NCBI GenBank assembly: GCA_037139575.1
Contig: JBAXGD010000003.1
Location: 1 to 36,200, forward strand
DNA length: 36,200 nt
DNA from: CAIYEO01 sp037139575
GTDB taxonomy: Bacteria > Patescibacteriota > Saccharimonadia > Saccharimonadales > UBA4665
Direction of reading: 5' to 3'
A program made the position numbers and the translations under genes. This document shows, one piece after another, positions 1-8,609 of the stretch. Under the pieces are notes generated by a model. That model had not been told where the DNA came from and did no database searches. It saw only the letters and a program-made list of their open reading frames with translations. Within the stretch, counting starts at the first letter, position 1, and each line of letters opens with the position of its first letter.

Positions 1-1024
1 TCTGTAGGGCTTCGTTGGCTTTGGTTAGATCGGCGGTGGCTTGTTCGATTTTGGCTTTTTGGACAAAGAACTCTTTTATTGTCTTAGCAAGTGTGCCGAA
101 TTCTGAGGAGGATCTGCTAACACCCTCGATAACTGATGGATTATTTAAAGAAATTGAGTCTGTAACTTTCTTTAATGGCCTCAATATAATTAGATAAATA
201 GAAGACGTCAGTATTATTACGAGAATGGCTGCTAATGATCCAATTAATATCAATTCAGACTTGAATGATTTATTTATATTATCTATAGCTGCAATCCTGA
301 TTGTCGATGTTAGATAAAGCGAATCAGTTCCATCCCAGTTTAAGAGATCATGATTAATTTTGACTATGGAATTCGATCCAGAATTCTTAAGATCAGTTTG
401 AGAAGTCGATAAGGATATTTCTGACTGAGATAATTTTGCAATTGAACTTTTGAAATTATCACCAAGGAATCTAGCGATTATCCAATACCCTTTTGCAGCA
501 GTCTTATGATGAGTATCGTCGCCCGGAACAATTGTTGTTGCTCGAACTTCTAAATAGCCTTTTGGTGTATTGAGATAATAATCCAATGAAGTAGTAGATT
601 TAATTTTTTTGAAATAAGTATCAGAAACGGGGAGGTTACCAATTCCAGAATCTGAATCTTTATAAGCAGAGTAGACTAAATTTCCGTCCGTGTTGTATAC
701 CCAAGCAGCGTCAGCCTTAAAAGTCGGAAGAGCAGTGTCAATATTCTGCTTTGCGAAAGTAAGGTTGTCCTGCGTTAACTTTGAAGGGGTATCTTGTGCT
801 AGTGATACCATATTATCCCAAAAAGAGTAGTCTACTTGAAGTGATTTAAATAATTGGCCTTCACTTTCAATGTCGGCCGTAATTTGTTCTTCTTGATTTG
901 TAACTTCTCCTTTGAGTAGTTCACCGTTCTTACTAAGGTTTGAGTTTCTTTGGAAAACTATAAAAATACTTACAGAAATAAATACTGCAATTAAAACAAT
1001 GTTGAGCCTACCCTGAATTTTCAT
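1..1024 (-). CDS. CHASE4-type membrane sensor protein, C-terminus beyond the window
   Basis: An open minus-strand frame runs without a stop from ATG at 1024 to the window edge, about 341 residues. Seen: an N-terminal membrane segment (about residues 7-25), an extracytoplasmic region of about 235 residues, a second membrane segment (about 265-287), then a juxtamembrane segment and a coiled-coil-like Ala/Lys/Glu stretch at the cut end. The outer region has the CHASE4 pattern: DYSFWDN near residue 68, AWVYNTDGNLVYS, and a later GYWIIARFLGD. CHASE4 domains usually sit on histidine kinases, diguanylate cyclases or chemoreceptors. A histidine kinase is the likeliest here, but the output domain lies outside the window. 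It follows the helicase gene by 18 bases. A TATAAA at 1035-1040 could start its own short-leader transcript. Confidence 0.75.
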   Translation of the reverse strand, partial: MKIQGRLNIVLIAVFISVSIFIVFQRNSNLSKNGELLKGEVTNQEEQITADIESEGQLFKSLQVDYSFWDNMVSLAQDTPSKLTQDNLTFAKQNIDTALPTFKADAAWVYNTDGNLVYSAYKDSDSGIGNLPVSDTYFKKIKSTTSLDYYLNTPKGYLEVRATTIVPGDDTHHKTAAKGYWIIARFLGDNFKSSIAKLSQSEISLSTSQTDLKNSGSNSIVKINHDLLNWDGTDSLYLTSTIRIAAIDNINKSFKSELILIGSLAAILVIILTSSIYLIILRPLKKVTDSISLNNPSVIEGVSRSSSEFGTLAKTIKEFFVQKAKIEQATADLTKANEALQ

Positions 1025-1042
1025 ACTGCTTATATTTATACA

Positions 1043-2356
1043 CTAAGTTATGGATTGAATAAACACTTTTTGCTCTTTTAACAAATCATCATCATTAATA
1101 GAGCTCAATTCGTTTAAGCTTCTTTGACTATCTTTCCTGAACTGTTTATCGAAATCTATAATCTTCGGATTAATTTTAAGAGCATTTGCATTGATACCAA
1201 GTAAACTCAAACCTTCCAGGGATTTAACTCTCGAAAGCGCAACATATCCCATCCCGCTAGTGAAAGCTTTGCTGAGATCAATTTCAGCTGCGTCTAATGA
1301 CATCCCCTGAGATTTATGTACTGTTATTGCCCAGGCAAGTCGAAGTGGTATCTGGTTTATCTCAGCAACAGTATAATCACCATCTTCAAGCCTCCATGAA
1401 CCCATGGGTACATTAATCTTCTTGCCGTTAGATATTTTAACTATTGGAAAACCAGTCTCGCTATCAAACTTAATTATCTTTCCAATAGTCCCATTAACAT
1501 ATCCTTGTTTGTAATTATTTTGTACAAACATTACTATTGAACCCTTTTTGAGCTTGAGCTCAACTGGCGCTAAACAATTATTGGCCAGATTTTCAGCAAT
1601 AAATTTATCGCCTTTTTGCTTCATCGTGAATTTGTGGGTAATTCCAATAATCTTATCTAGTTCCTTTTTATTCAAACTATCAACATCAACGTTATGGGTG
1701 AATAATCTTGTCTTATCCTTGATTTCAGAACCCTTATTCATTCTAGAATTTAAATGTTCTAGGGATAATTCGCTTATTTCGTTTTCTCTTATTTCATTTA
1801 GTATCTTAATGAAATTATCATCGTTCTGGCGATATTGGTCTGTTAAATAGCAAACCCTGATATCCATTTCAGACCAAGATGTAGATTCATTAACATACTT
1901 TGGAGCTTGTCCAAATGGGGTCACAGGTGGTAATTGAAATAAATCCCCACATAAAACAACCTGGATACCACCGAAGGGTAATGTGTTTTGATGTATTTTT
2001 TTGAGGACCTTATCTACTAGATCTAACCTAAAATCATGGAGCATGGAAATCTCATCAATTATTAGCACAGGGGATGACATAATTTGCATCCGGAAGTCTG
2101 TCCTACTAAATATTCTGTTCAAATCAGTTTCGCTGAGGCTATCTTTAATGCCTATATGAGCCCAAGAATGTATGGTTTTTCCGTTCATATGAGTAGCCGC
2201 TATACCCGTAGAGGCCGTAATTGCAACATTGACCTTATTTTTCTTTAGGTACTTTATGTATTGATTGAGAACATATGTTTTTCCACTACCAGCAGCGCCG
2301 GTGAGGAAAACATTTTTCCCAAGTTTGAGTATATTTAGAGCTTCGTCCTGATTCAT
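1043..2356 (-). CDS. PIF1-like superfamily 1 DNA helicase
   Basis: A 437-residue cytoplasmic ATPase likely to unwind DNA 5'->3', as PIF1/RecD-type enzymes do in replication and repair. Seen: Walker A GAAGSGKT at residues 20-27, TASTGIAA at 47-54, Walker B and motif II DEISM at 101-105, a motif III-like QVVLCGDLFQLPP, and the C-terminal motif AWAITVHKSQGMSLD typical of the PIF1/RecD branch. The length suits a helicase core with no large accessory domain. The start is supported by a TAATAT -10 box at 2364-2369, seven bases before the ATG, so the mRNA is probably leaderless. It is divergent from the photolyase gene, with only 57 bases between the two starts. The family is confident; the exact cellular role is not. 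Confidence 0.88.
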   Translation of the reverse strand: MNQDEALNILKLGKNVFLTGAAGSGKTYVLNQYIKYLKKNKVNVAITASTGIAATHMNGKTIHSWAHIGIKDSLSETDLNRIFSRTDFRMQIMSSPVLIIDEISMLHDFRLDLVDKVLKKIHQNTLPFGGIQVVLCGDLFQLPPVTPFGQAPKYVNESTSWSEMDIRVCYLTDQYRQNDDNFIKILNEIRENEISELSLEHLNSRMNKGSEIKDKTRLFTHNVDVDSLNKKELDKIIGITHKFTMKQKGDKFIAENLANNCLAPVELKLKKGSIVMFVQNNYKQGYVNGTIGKIIKFDSETGFPIVKISNGKKINVPMGSWRLEDGDYTVAEINQIPLRLAWAITVHKSQGMSLDAAEIDLSKAFTSGMGYVALSRVKSLEGLSLLGINANALKINPKIIDFDKQFRKDSQRSLNELSSINDDDLLKEQKVFIQSIT

Positions 2357-2363
2357 ATTACAT

Positions 2364-2369
2364 ATATTA
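2364..2369 (-). promoter_or_regulatory. -10 box (TAATAT) for the PIF1-like helicase
   Basis: On the minus strand TAATAT is followed by seven bases and then the ATG at 2356. With initiation 6-8 bases after the box, the transcript would begin at or next to the start codon. No convincing -35 box was seen. Confidence 0.5.
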
Positions 2370-2400
2370 ATGACTTATATAGATTTTAACTAATTTCTAT

Positions 2401-2406
2401 TATAAT
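2401..2406 (+). promoter_or_regulatory. -10 box (TATAAT) for photolyase
   Basis: A perfect TATAAT ends eight bases before the A of the ATG at 2414 (seven intervening bases), and no Shine-Dalgarno fits. This predicts a leaderless transcript. The -35 region is not recognisable. Confidence 0.6.
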
Positions 2407-2413
2407 TAGTGGA

Positions 2414-3808
2414 ATGAAGACGACAGTAATGTGGTTTAGGAATGATTTAAGGGTTTTAGATAACCCGGCTTTTTTCAATTCAGTTGAAAATTCAGAACAA
2501 GTCATACCACTATATATAATTGACTCAAAACTAACTCATGGTGAACTATCAAGCCCCAATAGAAATAAGTTCTTGCTTGAATCACTTTTAGACCTAGACA
2601 AATCCCTCCGAGATCTTGGTGGAAAATTAGTTATAAAGTCTGGTGAAATCGAAGATGTTTTCAATAAACTAAATGATGACATTGGAATTGACGCAGTTTA
2701 TTGTTCTGAGGACTTTTCTAGCTACTCAACAAAAAGGGATGAAAAAGCAAAAAAGTTTCTAGATATTATCGGCGTCGAATTCAAATCTTTCCCCGGTAGA
2801 CTTATCATTGATGACTTGAGCCTAGTTAAGACTGGCAGCAATTCGCCGTATAAAGTATTCACTCCTTTTTACAATAATTGGGTAACTGTAGATAGGCGTG
2901 AAATTACTCTGATCCCAACTCGCATACAGACACCTGACATTAAAAATGATGAGGTAAGTATTCATCTAGATCAAAAATACATATCTCCAAAGCTACAGCT
3001 CGGCGGGGAAGCTAATGGGCTCATAAGACTCAATGAGTTCATTGAAAAAGATTTATCAAGTTACTTAGATAATCACGATAGTCTAGATGCAGACAGAACC
3101 AGTAAACTTTCTTCTTACCTTCACTTCGGGTGTATCAGCCCTTTATATATTGAATCCTTACTAGATAGCAGTGAATCAGCTGAAAGCTTTAGAAGACAAT
3201 TATGCTGGCGAGATTTCTACAACTACATACTAAAAAACAATCCGAAATCTTATGAAGAATTTCAAAAGAAATACCTAATGCTACCTTGGAAATATGACAA
3301 AAAACTCATTCTCGCCTGGGAACAAGGCCTAACTGGCTATCCCATAGTTGATGCTGCAATGCGTCAACTTAAAGAAACTGGATGGATGCATAACCGAGCC
3401 CGACTTATCGTAGGATCGTTTCTGACAAAAGATCTTTTCATAGACTGGCGTGAAGGTGAAAAATACTTCATGAAGATGTTAGTTGATGGCGACAAGGCTA
3501 ACAACAATGGAAATTGGCAATGGATAGCCAGCGTGGGAGTTGATCCAGCTCCTGTATGGAGACGCATTCTCAATCCAGATTCTCAGCAAGAAAAATATGA
3601 TCCTGAAGCTAAATATATAAAAAAGTATTTGCCCGAGCTGAAAAATGTTCCAATAGAATTTATATCCAATCCACAGAAAATGTCGATAGATCAGCAGGAA
3701 AAATATAATTGCTTGATTGGAATAGATTATCCGGAAAAAGTTATTGATCACTCAAAAGCTCGAAAGATAACATTAGATATATTTTCTGAGATAAATAAGA
3801 TGTCTTAG
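2414..3808 (+). CDS. phrB: Deoxyribodipyrimidine photolyase (class I cryptochrome/photolyase family)
   Basis: A 464-residue flavoenzyme that uses blue or near-UV light to split cyclobutane pyrimidine dimers in DNA. Seen: the N-terminal antenna-binding Rossmann domain beginning TVMWFRNDLRVLDNPA, then the helical FAD domain with CWRDFYNYI, the block GWMHNRARLIVGSFLTKDL near residues 319-337, DWREGEKYF, and NNGNWQWIASVGVDPAPVWR followed by NPDSQQEKYDPE. These are hallmarks of class I CPD photolyases, and the length is normal (about 470). A (6-4) photolyase or cryptochrome is less likely. It lies 17 bases before the ABC exporter, which has its own -10 box. Together with the rhodopsin 5 kb away it points to a light-exposed habitat. 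Confidence 0.92.
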   Translation: MKTTVMWFRNDLRVLDNPAFFNSVENSEQVIPLYIIDSKLTHGELSSPNRNKFLLESLLDLDKSLRDLGGKLVIKSGEIEDVFNKLNDDIGIDAVYCSEDFSSYSTKRDEKAKKFLDIIGVEFKSFPGRLIIDDLSLVKTGSNSPYKVFTPFYNNWVTVDRREITLIPTRIQTPDIKNDEVSIHLDQKYISPKLQLGGEANGLIRLNEFIEKDLSSYLDNHDSLDADRTSKLSSYLHFGCISPLYIESLLDSSESAESFRRQLCWRDFYNYILKNNPKSYEEFQKKYLMLPWKYDKKLILAWEQGLTGYPIVDAAMRQLKETGWMHNRARLIVGSFLTKDLFIDWREGEKYFMKMLVDGDKANNNGNWQWIASVGVDPAPVWRRILNPDSQQEKYDPEAKYIKKYLPELKNVPIEFISNPQKMSIDQQEKYNCLIGIDYPEKVIDHSKARKITLDIFSEINKMS

Positions 3809-3810
3809 GA

Positions 3811-3816
3811 TATAAT
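3811..3816 (+). promoter_or_regulatory. -10 box (TATAAT) for the ABC exporter
   Basis: TATAAT lies just after the photolyase stop and nine bases before the ATG at 3826. The short spacing and the lack of a Shine-Dalgarno predict an almost leaderless start. Confidence 0.55.
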
Positions 3817-3825
3817 GACTAACCT

Positions 3826-5604
3826 ATGAAGAACATAATCCGCCTATTTAAATTTTCTAAGAGCTTAGCTCGATACTTTGTTTCAATAAGCCTATTTACT
3901 ATTGCGATTGCTATCTTGAATCAGCTATATCCGTTATTCACTAAGGGCGCTATTGATCAGGTTAGTAAAATAATCGGTGGTGGTCACGCAGACGTGAAAT
4001 TAGTTGCCATATTTGCAATTGCGATTTTTCTGTCAGACGCATTATCAACAATTATTAGCGACTACAGCGGATATCTTGGTGACATTATGAGCATAAAACT
4101 AACTAAGCTCATGAGTCAAAAATACTATAATCACATACTCAAACTCCCACAATCTTATTTTGATTCAGAGCTCACCGGAAAAATCATTAATAGAATGAGT
4201 AGAGGTATTAATCAAATTACTGACTTTGTCCAGATGTTTTCGAATAATACTATGCAGTTCATATTTTCATCAGTTTTTTCTTTGGCTATAGTCGCGTATT
4301 TCTCATGGCAAGTTGCATTAATGCTTTTAGCTATTTATCCAATCTTCATACTGCTAACGACGAGGACAAGTTCTGTTTGGATGGAATATCAGAAAAAAAT
4401 CAATAACAACCTAGACATCGCTAGTGGACGCTTTGCCGAAACTGTTTCTCAAATTAAAGTCGTAAAAAGTTTCATACAAGAAAAAAGGGAAATGTCATTC
4501 TTTAATAATCAGTTCGATAAGGTAATAAGCACTACAAAACCTCAGAGTATTTATTGGCACAAAAGGGACGCCTATAGAAGACTTATTCTAAATCTAATAT
4601 TCTTCTTCATATTCGCATACATCTTCATTGAAACTGCACATGGCAAATACAATATTGGAACAATGGTTCTATTAATTCAATATGCAATGCTAATACGAAT
4701 TCCAATATTCTCAATTAGCTACATTATTGATCAAAGTCAAAGAGCCATATCTAATACTAAGGATTATTTTGAAGTTATGGATGTTGAACCCAGCATTGAA
4801 GATCTAGATACTGCTAAAGATTTGATTGTCTCTAAAGGAGTTATAAGTTTCAATAGTGTCGATTTCTCTTATGTAACTGAAAAAGTACTAACCAATATGA
4901 CATTCGAACTGGATTATAACTCCAAAACAGCATTAGTAGGTGAAAGTGGAGAAGGTAAAACAACAATTACGAGCCTGCTCATGAGACTCTACGAACCATC
5001 GAGTGGAACTATCCTCATTGATGGCGAGGATATTGCAACCGTTACACAAAAAAGTCTAAGAGATAGTATTGGAGTTGTTTTTCAGGAGCCAGCGTTATTC
5101 TCTGGAACAATTAGTGAAAATATAGCATATGCTCGACCCGATGCTACTGAAAAAGAAATTATTTCAGCTGCTAAGTCAGCCAATGCACATGATTTCATCT
5201 CTAAATTCAAACATGGGTACGATTCACAAATTGGCGAAAAAGGACTAAAACTAAGTGGTGGTCAAAAGCAACGGATTGCTATTGCAAGAGCATTCGTTAA
5301 AAATGCTCCTATACTTATACTAGATGAAGCAACTTCAAGCCTTGATAGCAGAAGTGAGATGAGCGTACAGGAGGCGCTAACTAAACTTATGGAAAATAGA
5401 ACAACTCTGATTATTGCGCACAGGCTATCGACCATCGAAAACGTAGATAAAATTATTACGCTGAAAAAAGGTACTGTTAATGAAATTGGAACTCCTAAGG
5501 AGCTGTCATCTTCCGGAGGTATTTACGATGAATTGCTCAAACTGCAAAAAGGGCACGGCGATGATCTTAAAGATAAACTGAAGAAATTTGATATAGACAA
5601 CTAG
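3826..5604 (+). CDS. ABC exporter half-transporter (fused membrane and ATPase domains)
   Basis: A 592-residue MsbA/LmrA-type half-transporter expected to work as a homodimer in the cytoplasmic membrane. Seen: an N-terminal six-helix membrane domain (about residues 15-310) with the coupling-helix context QKYYNHILKLPQSYFDSE, then an ATPase domain with Walker A GESGEGKT at 372-379, the ABC signature LSGGQ at 476-480, Walker B LILDE with D500 and E501, and the switch His532 in IIAHRLSTIE. All catalytic residues are present. The substrate cannot be read from the sequence; lipid, peptide or drug export are all possible. Its TAG stop interlocks with that of the convergent phosphotransferase gene in a CTAG at 5601-5604, leaving no terminator space. 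Confidence 0.9.
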   Translation: MKNIIRLFKFSKSLARYFVSISLFTIAIAILNQLYPLFTKGAIDQVSKIIGGGHADVKLVAIFAIAIFLSDALSTIISDYSGYLGDIMSIKLTKLMSQKYYNHILKLPQSYFDSELTGKIINRMSRGINQITDFVQMFSNNTMQFIFSSVFSLAIVAYFSWQVALMLLAIYPIFILLTTRTSSVWMEYQKKINNNLDIASGRFAETVSQIKVVKSFIQEKREMSFFNNQFDKVISTTKPQSIYWHKRDAYRRLILNLIFFFIFAYIFIETAHGKYNIGTMVLLIQYAMLIRIPIFSISYIIDQSQRAISNTKDYFEVMDVEPSIEDLDTAKDLIVSKGVISFNSVDFSYVTEKVLTNMTFELDYNSKTALVGESGEGKTTITSLLMRLYEPSSGTILIDGEDIATVTQKSLRDSIGVVFQEPALFSGTISENIAYARPDATEKEIISAAKSANAHDFISKFKHGYDSQIGEKGLKLSGGQKQRIAIARAFVKNAPILILDEATSSLDSRSEMSVQEALTKLMENRTTLIIAHRLSTIENVDKIITLKKGTVNEIGTPKELSSSGGIYDELLKLQKGHGDDLKDKLKKFDIDN

Positions 5605-6473
5605 ATCTCCTTAGCTAGAGAAAGTGCTTTGTTTGCAGATCTTAGGAATGAATCGGATAATTTAATTTTCTCCTCACCCCAAGTTTTGTATGCACAATCG
5701 AACCAAAAACCAGCAAGCCAGTGAAGTTCCTTGTTGCTTAGTAATCCTGAGTACTTGTGAGGTATTTTCAGGCCTGCACAGGCTACGTTAACTAGAAGTG
5801 CATTAGTATCTAAGTTTTTGTCACCAATTTCAGCCCATGGCCAATCAACAAACATAACTTCGCCATTTTTTTGAGAGAAAGACGTATTACCAGTTCTTAA
5901 ATCATTGTGAACTAAAGTATCTCTTTTTGGATTAAAATCCTGGATTGCATAGAGCTCTTTAAGAATATCCAAATTTAAATGCTTATCAGCTTTATCATAA
6001 ACAAATCTAGTTTTGTCATAATTATTATTTATAGCAATCCATCCATTATGGAAATAGGAACCACGGTGAGAGTTGAATATATTTTTATCGGCTGGGGTTA
6101 ATTCGAGACTGGATAAGGCCTCTTTGGTTTTAAAAGTGGCTTCTAATCTTTTTTCATTCCATATATCAGTCCATATCCAACCATCACTGCTTAAGAGTGC
6201 TTGAGTAGCGAAGCCTCTGCTATTACTACCTACGGCAATCAATTTAGGCGTATAAGGAAAATCTATTTTATTAAGTATTTGATAGGCTTGAATTTCTTTA
6301 GCTACCCAAAAAGCATTTTCTGGATCTTGAGCTAGCTTAACAAAATAACTGCCTTTTTCTTTTAAATCGATAACTCCACTCAAAGAATTTGTGAAACCCC
6401 CGTCAGCAATATTTAAAGTATCAAGGTGGTTTAGTATTTCATTCCAGGAAACATGATTGTAGTTAAGGCTCAT
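5601..6473 (-). CDS. APH-fold phosphotransferase family protein
   Basis: A 290-residue kinase-like protein of the aminoglycoside phosphotransferase/choline kinase superfamily. Seen: the catalytic-loop motif VHNDLRTGN (the Brenner motif, with His and Asp), followed by the metal-binding FVDWPWAEIG about 16 residues later. The N-terminal lobe has SYFVKLAQDPE and a hinge-like WVAKEIQAYQIL. In this superfamily these residues bind ATP and transfer phosphate to a small-molecule hydroxyl. The acceptor is unknown, and resistance should not be assumed, because many members act on ordinary metabolites. The start fits a TGC-extended TATACT box at 6480-6485, six bases upstream, so it is probably leaderless. 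Confidence 0.8.
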   Translation of the reverse strand: MSLNYNHVSWNEILNHLDTLNIADGGFTNSLSGVIDLKEKGSYFVKLAQDPENAFWVAKEIQAYQILNKIDFPYTPKLIAVGSNSRGFATQALLSSDGWIWTDIWNEKRLEATFKTKEALSSLELTPADKNIFNSHRGSYFHNGWIAINNNYDKTRFVYDKADKHLNLDILKELYAIQDFNPKRDTLVHNDLRTGNTSFSQKNGEVMFVDWPWAEIGDKNLDTNALLVNVACAGLKIPHKYSGLLSNKELHWLAGFWFDCAYKTWGEEKIKLSDSFLRSANKALSLAKEI

Positions 6474-6479
6474 GCTTAA

Positions 6480-6485
6480 AGTATA
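6480..6485 (-). promoter_or_regulatory. Extended -10 box (TGC-TATACT) for the phosphotransferase
   Basis: The minus strand reads TGCTATACT, then six bases, then the ATG at 6473. A TGn extension can replace a good -35 box. The spacing predicts a leaderless mRNA. Confidence 0.5.
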
Positions 6486-6507
6486 GCAAAGACTGAATAA
6501 GCCTTAG

Positions 6508-6538
6508 TTATACAAATTTCAGGTAAATGTTATATAAT
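6508..6538 (+). promoter_or_regulatory. Promoter for the 6.5-kb small gene pair
   Basis: TTATAC (6508-6513) lies 17 bases before TATATA/TATAAT (6531-6538), which is preceded by TGT. A Shine-Dalgarno-like GAAAGG at about 6553-6558 then sits a few bases before the ATG at 6564, so this unit has a normal short leader. Confidence 0.5.
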
Positions 6539-6563
6539 AAACGAATATTTTTGAAAGGTATTA

Positions 6564-6974
6564 ATGGAAAAGCACGAAAATTATGAAGAGTCTTCATTAT
6601 TAAATGAACTCAAATCATTGACCAAAGCAATATTTTCAGATAATCCAAATCTTCTAGGGCTTATGGGCGGAGATACCAATCCAGAAGATTCTACTGTTGC
6701 AGTATTGAGCGGTATTGCTGTTTATGGCGAATTTCCCGAAGATAGATGCGAAGTAGAAATTACTAATTTTTTCGATGAGGTGAGTGGTGAATGTTTCATT
6801 TATCTTATCGAAGACAGCTGTTTCTTTTTGAACGAAAGAGGTGTTTTTTATATCGAAGATCAACAATTGATGCTGGATAACGGCGATTTAATAGGGCTGA
6901 TTAATTTGATTGAAGACGTTTCTTGGTTACCTACTGGATTATCAGATTTTTATGGAAAGTATATGGATAATTAA
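6564..6974 (+). CDS. Hypothetical acidic protein, 136 residues
   Basis: Not recognised. The product is a soluble, strongly acidic protein with no signal peptide or membrane segment. It has an N-terminal helix-like stretch (SSLLNELKSLTKAIF) and a central part rich in short beta-like segments (AVLSGIAVYGEF, CEVEITNFF, CFIYLIEDSCFFL). The stop is followed immediately by the ATG of a second small gene at 6975, so the two are almost certainly co-transcribed and may act as partners. The start is supported by an AAAGG ribosome-binding site and an upstream TATAAT. Confidence 0.7.
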   Translation: MEKHENYEESSLLNELKSLTKAIFSDNPNLLGLMGGDTNPEDSTVAVLSGIAVYGEFPEDRCEVEITNFFDEVSGECFIYLIEDSCFFLNERGVFYIEDQQLMLDNGDLIGLINLIEDVSWLPTGLSDFYGKYMDN

Positions 6975-7178
6975 ATGTCTGAAGTTAGCAATAACCAGAT
7001 TATGGACTTCATTAGCCAACAAATATTATTCCTTGAGAGCTCTGAAGTCATAATAGAGTCATCTGATCAAGATATAGTATTAAAATCTGTTGAAAAGGCA
7101 ATACTTATCGGCCAGATGTCAGTACTAAGTGACTTGGCTAAGTTTGTAATGAATATAATGCACGATACCGATAATTAG
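6975..7178 (+). CDS. Hypothetical small protein, 67 residues
   Basis: Not recognised. A small soluble protein predicted to be mostly helical (NQIMDFISQQILFLESSE, then a C-terminal SVLSDLAKFVMNIM amphipathic stretch). It starts directly after the stop of the previous acidic protein, which suggests translational coupling. Its TAG stop interlocks with the TAA of the convergent GtrA-like gene in TTAG at 7175-7178. No catalytic motif is visible. Confidence 0.6.
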   Translation: MSEVSNNQIMDFISQQILFLESSEVIIESSDQDIVLKSVEKAILIGQMSVLSDLAKFVMNIMHDTDN

Positions 7179-7603
7179 TCATTATTTTTGAAGATAATTT
7201 TATAAACATTGTAGTTTATGAATGTTATAAAAATAATAACGAATGTTCTGACTATATAGACATTAATGTATTTTGCAAAAATACTAACTGACAGTAGGGT
7301 TAGTAAATAATTGAAACCAACCAATACTGCGTAAATGAATATTTGTTTGCCAAGTATATGTAATCTTTTATCCGTATTGCCAAAAGTAATCAGTTTTTGT
7401 AGGAAGAATGCAATCACAAGTCCGAACCAATAGCTGATAGCTACGGTTCCCACATCTGATATGCCCAGAACATTCAAGCAGATGAAAATAACAACCATCT
7501 CACTCACATACGCAAAACCACCAACAACGATATAGCGTTTGAGATTTGTGTTAATATATTTCTTCGCTAGTGAAACCAATCGATTTTCTTCGATTAACGA
7601 CAT
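7175..7603 (-). CDS. GtrA-like membrane protein
   Basis: A 142-residue integral membrane protein with four predicted helices (about residues 22-42, 50-70, 82-105 and 112-135). The opening KRYIVVGGFAYVSEMVVIF and the later YWFGLVIAFFLQKLITF match the GtrA/DPMS family, whose members are thought to help flip or transfer lipid-linked sugars. The start overlaps the upstream GT2 glycosyltransferase gene by 53 bases in another frame, and AAGGTAGG just upstream is a plausible ribosome site. This pairing with a GtrB-like enzyme is classic for lipid-linked sugar modification of cell-surface polymers. The family is likely; the sugar is unknown. Confidence 0.82.
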   Translation of the reverse strand: MSLIEENRLVSLAKKYINTNLKRYIVVGGFAYVSEMVVIFICLNVLGISDVGTVAISYWFGLVIAFFLQKLITFGNTDKRLHILGKQIFIYAVLVGFNYLLTLLSVSIFAKYINVYIVRTFVIIFITFINYNVYKIIFKNND

Positions 7604-8522
7604 AAACGGGCCTACCTTTTGTTTGATTATTTATCTTAGAAATGTACATAGATATAATTCCCTGAGACATGAGTAAGATGCCGACCAAGAAAATTATCAT
7701 AATTCCGAGCATAGCAGTTCCTGTAAAATGCCAATTCAAAGGATCACCCAATAATAGCTGTTCGAAAATGACGACTATACCCAGCAAAAAAGACATCGAT
7801 GAAATGAATATTCCTAAATTAGCGAATAGATATAAAGGTTTTGGTGAAGATGAAATCATCGCTGAAAAGGCTAAATTAATTAGTTTTCTATTTGAATAGG
7901 TGGCATGTCCATGTTTTCTTTCCTCAGCTTCGAAATATACATAGTCCTTAGTGAAACCAAGCCAATCAATCAGAAGCCTTGTCATACGGTCAGGTTCATT
8001 CAATGATATAAACTCATCAACAACCGCTCTATCAATTAATCTAAAGTCAGTTGAACCTTCAACTAACTTATCATCCGATAAGTAATTGAATATTGAATAA
8101 AAGACTTTGGATTTCAAATTTGATATAAAACTCCTGAATTGGTTATTAGATCTTACTCCAATTACTACATCGGAGCCCTCTTCCCATTTTGTAATAAAAT
8201 CAGCAATGTATTTAGCGGGATGTTGTCCATCTGCATCAAGGCAAATTACTGCATCACCGCGGGAGTGACTCATACCAGCAGTTAGAGCTATTTCTTTACC
8301 GAAGTTTCTTGACAGACATAGCACTTTCACTTTATCTGATGCCAAATCAGATAGTATGCTTAAGCTATCATCTGAGCTTCCATCGTTCACATAAATAATA
8401 TTAAAGTTATAAGGTAAGACCGTCAGAGCACTTAACAGTTTCTTATTGAAGTTGAGTATTGACCCTGATTCATTGAATACAGGCACAACTATAGAAATGT
8501 TTTTCTTATGATTATTTTTCAT
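7551..8522 (-). CDS. GT2 family polyprenyl-phosphate glycosyltransferase (GtrB/DPM1-like)
   Basis: A 323-residue inverting glycosyltransferase predicted to transfer a sugar from a nucleotide donor to a polyprenyl phosphate at the inner membrane face. Seen: SIVVPVFNESGSI at the N-terminus, IYVNDGSSDDS, the metal-binding CLDADGQHP (DxD-like), then a C-terminal pair of membrane helices (about 230-255 and 268-290). This is the layout of bactoprenol glucosyl/mannosyl transferases. It is followed by, and overlaps, a GtrA-like gene. The start has a perfect TATAAT at 8529-8534, six bases upstream, with no Shine-Dalgarno, so it is probably leaderless. A terminator hairpin separates it from rhodopsin. 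Confidence 0.88.
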   Translation of the reverse strand: MKNNHKKNISIVVPVFNESGSILNFNKKLLSALTVLPYNFNIIYVNDGSSDDSLSILSDLASDKVKVLCLSRNFGKEIALTAGMSHSRGDAVICLDADGQHPAKYIADFITKWEEGSDVVIGVRSNNQFRSFISNLKSKVFYSIFNYLSDDKLVEGSTDFRLIDRAVVDEFISLNEPDRMTRLLIDWLGFTKDYVYFEAEERKHGHATYSNRKLINLAFSAMISSSPKPLYLFANLGIFISSMSFLLGIVVIFEQLLLGDPLNWHFTGTAMLGIMIIFLVGILLMSQGIISMYISKINNQTKGRPVYVVNRRKSIGFTSEEIY

Positions 8523-8528
8523 ATTAAG

Positions 8529-8534
8529 ATTATA
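8529..8534 (-). promoter_or_regulatory. -10 box (TATAAT) for the glycosyltransferase operon
   Basis: A perfect TATAAT on the minus strand lies six bases before the ATG at 8522. It follows the rhodopsin terminator, so the GT2-GtrA pair is a separate transcription unit. Confidence 0.6.
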
Positions 8535-8564
8535 ACCAATATCAGTTAATTCATGAAAAAGAAA

Positions 8565-8588
8565 AAGGAGCGGTATGTGCCGCTCCTT
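8565..8588 (-). terminator. Rho-independent terminator after rhodopsin
   Basis: A perfect nine-base-pair stem (AAGGAGCGG and CCGCTCCTT) closes a six-base loop. On the minus strand it is followed by a T-rich run (TTTTTCTTTTTC). It lies 21 bases after the rhodopsin stop. Confidence 0.85.
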
Positions 8589-8609
8589 ATCGTTATAGCA
8601 ATATCAATA

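Noticed and set aside
15..197. Plus-strand reading frame at the left edge
   Set aside because: It is antisense to a long open minus-strand frame with clear CHASE4 sensor features and has no recognisable motif or ribosome site.
5601..6473. Antibiotic resistance by an aminoglycoside phosphotransferase
   Set aside because: The fold motifs are shared by many metabolic kinases. Nothing in the sequence points to an aminoglycoside substrate.
7551..7603. 53-base overlap of the GT2 and GtrA-like genes as a sign of a frameshift
   Set aside because: Both products are full length with complete domains, and a ribosome site precedes the GtrA start, so the overlap is likely natural.
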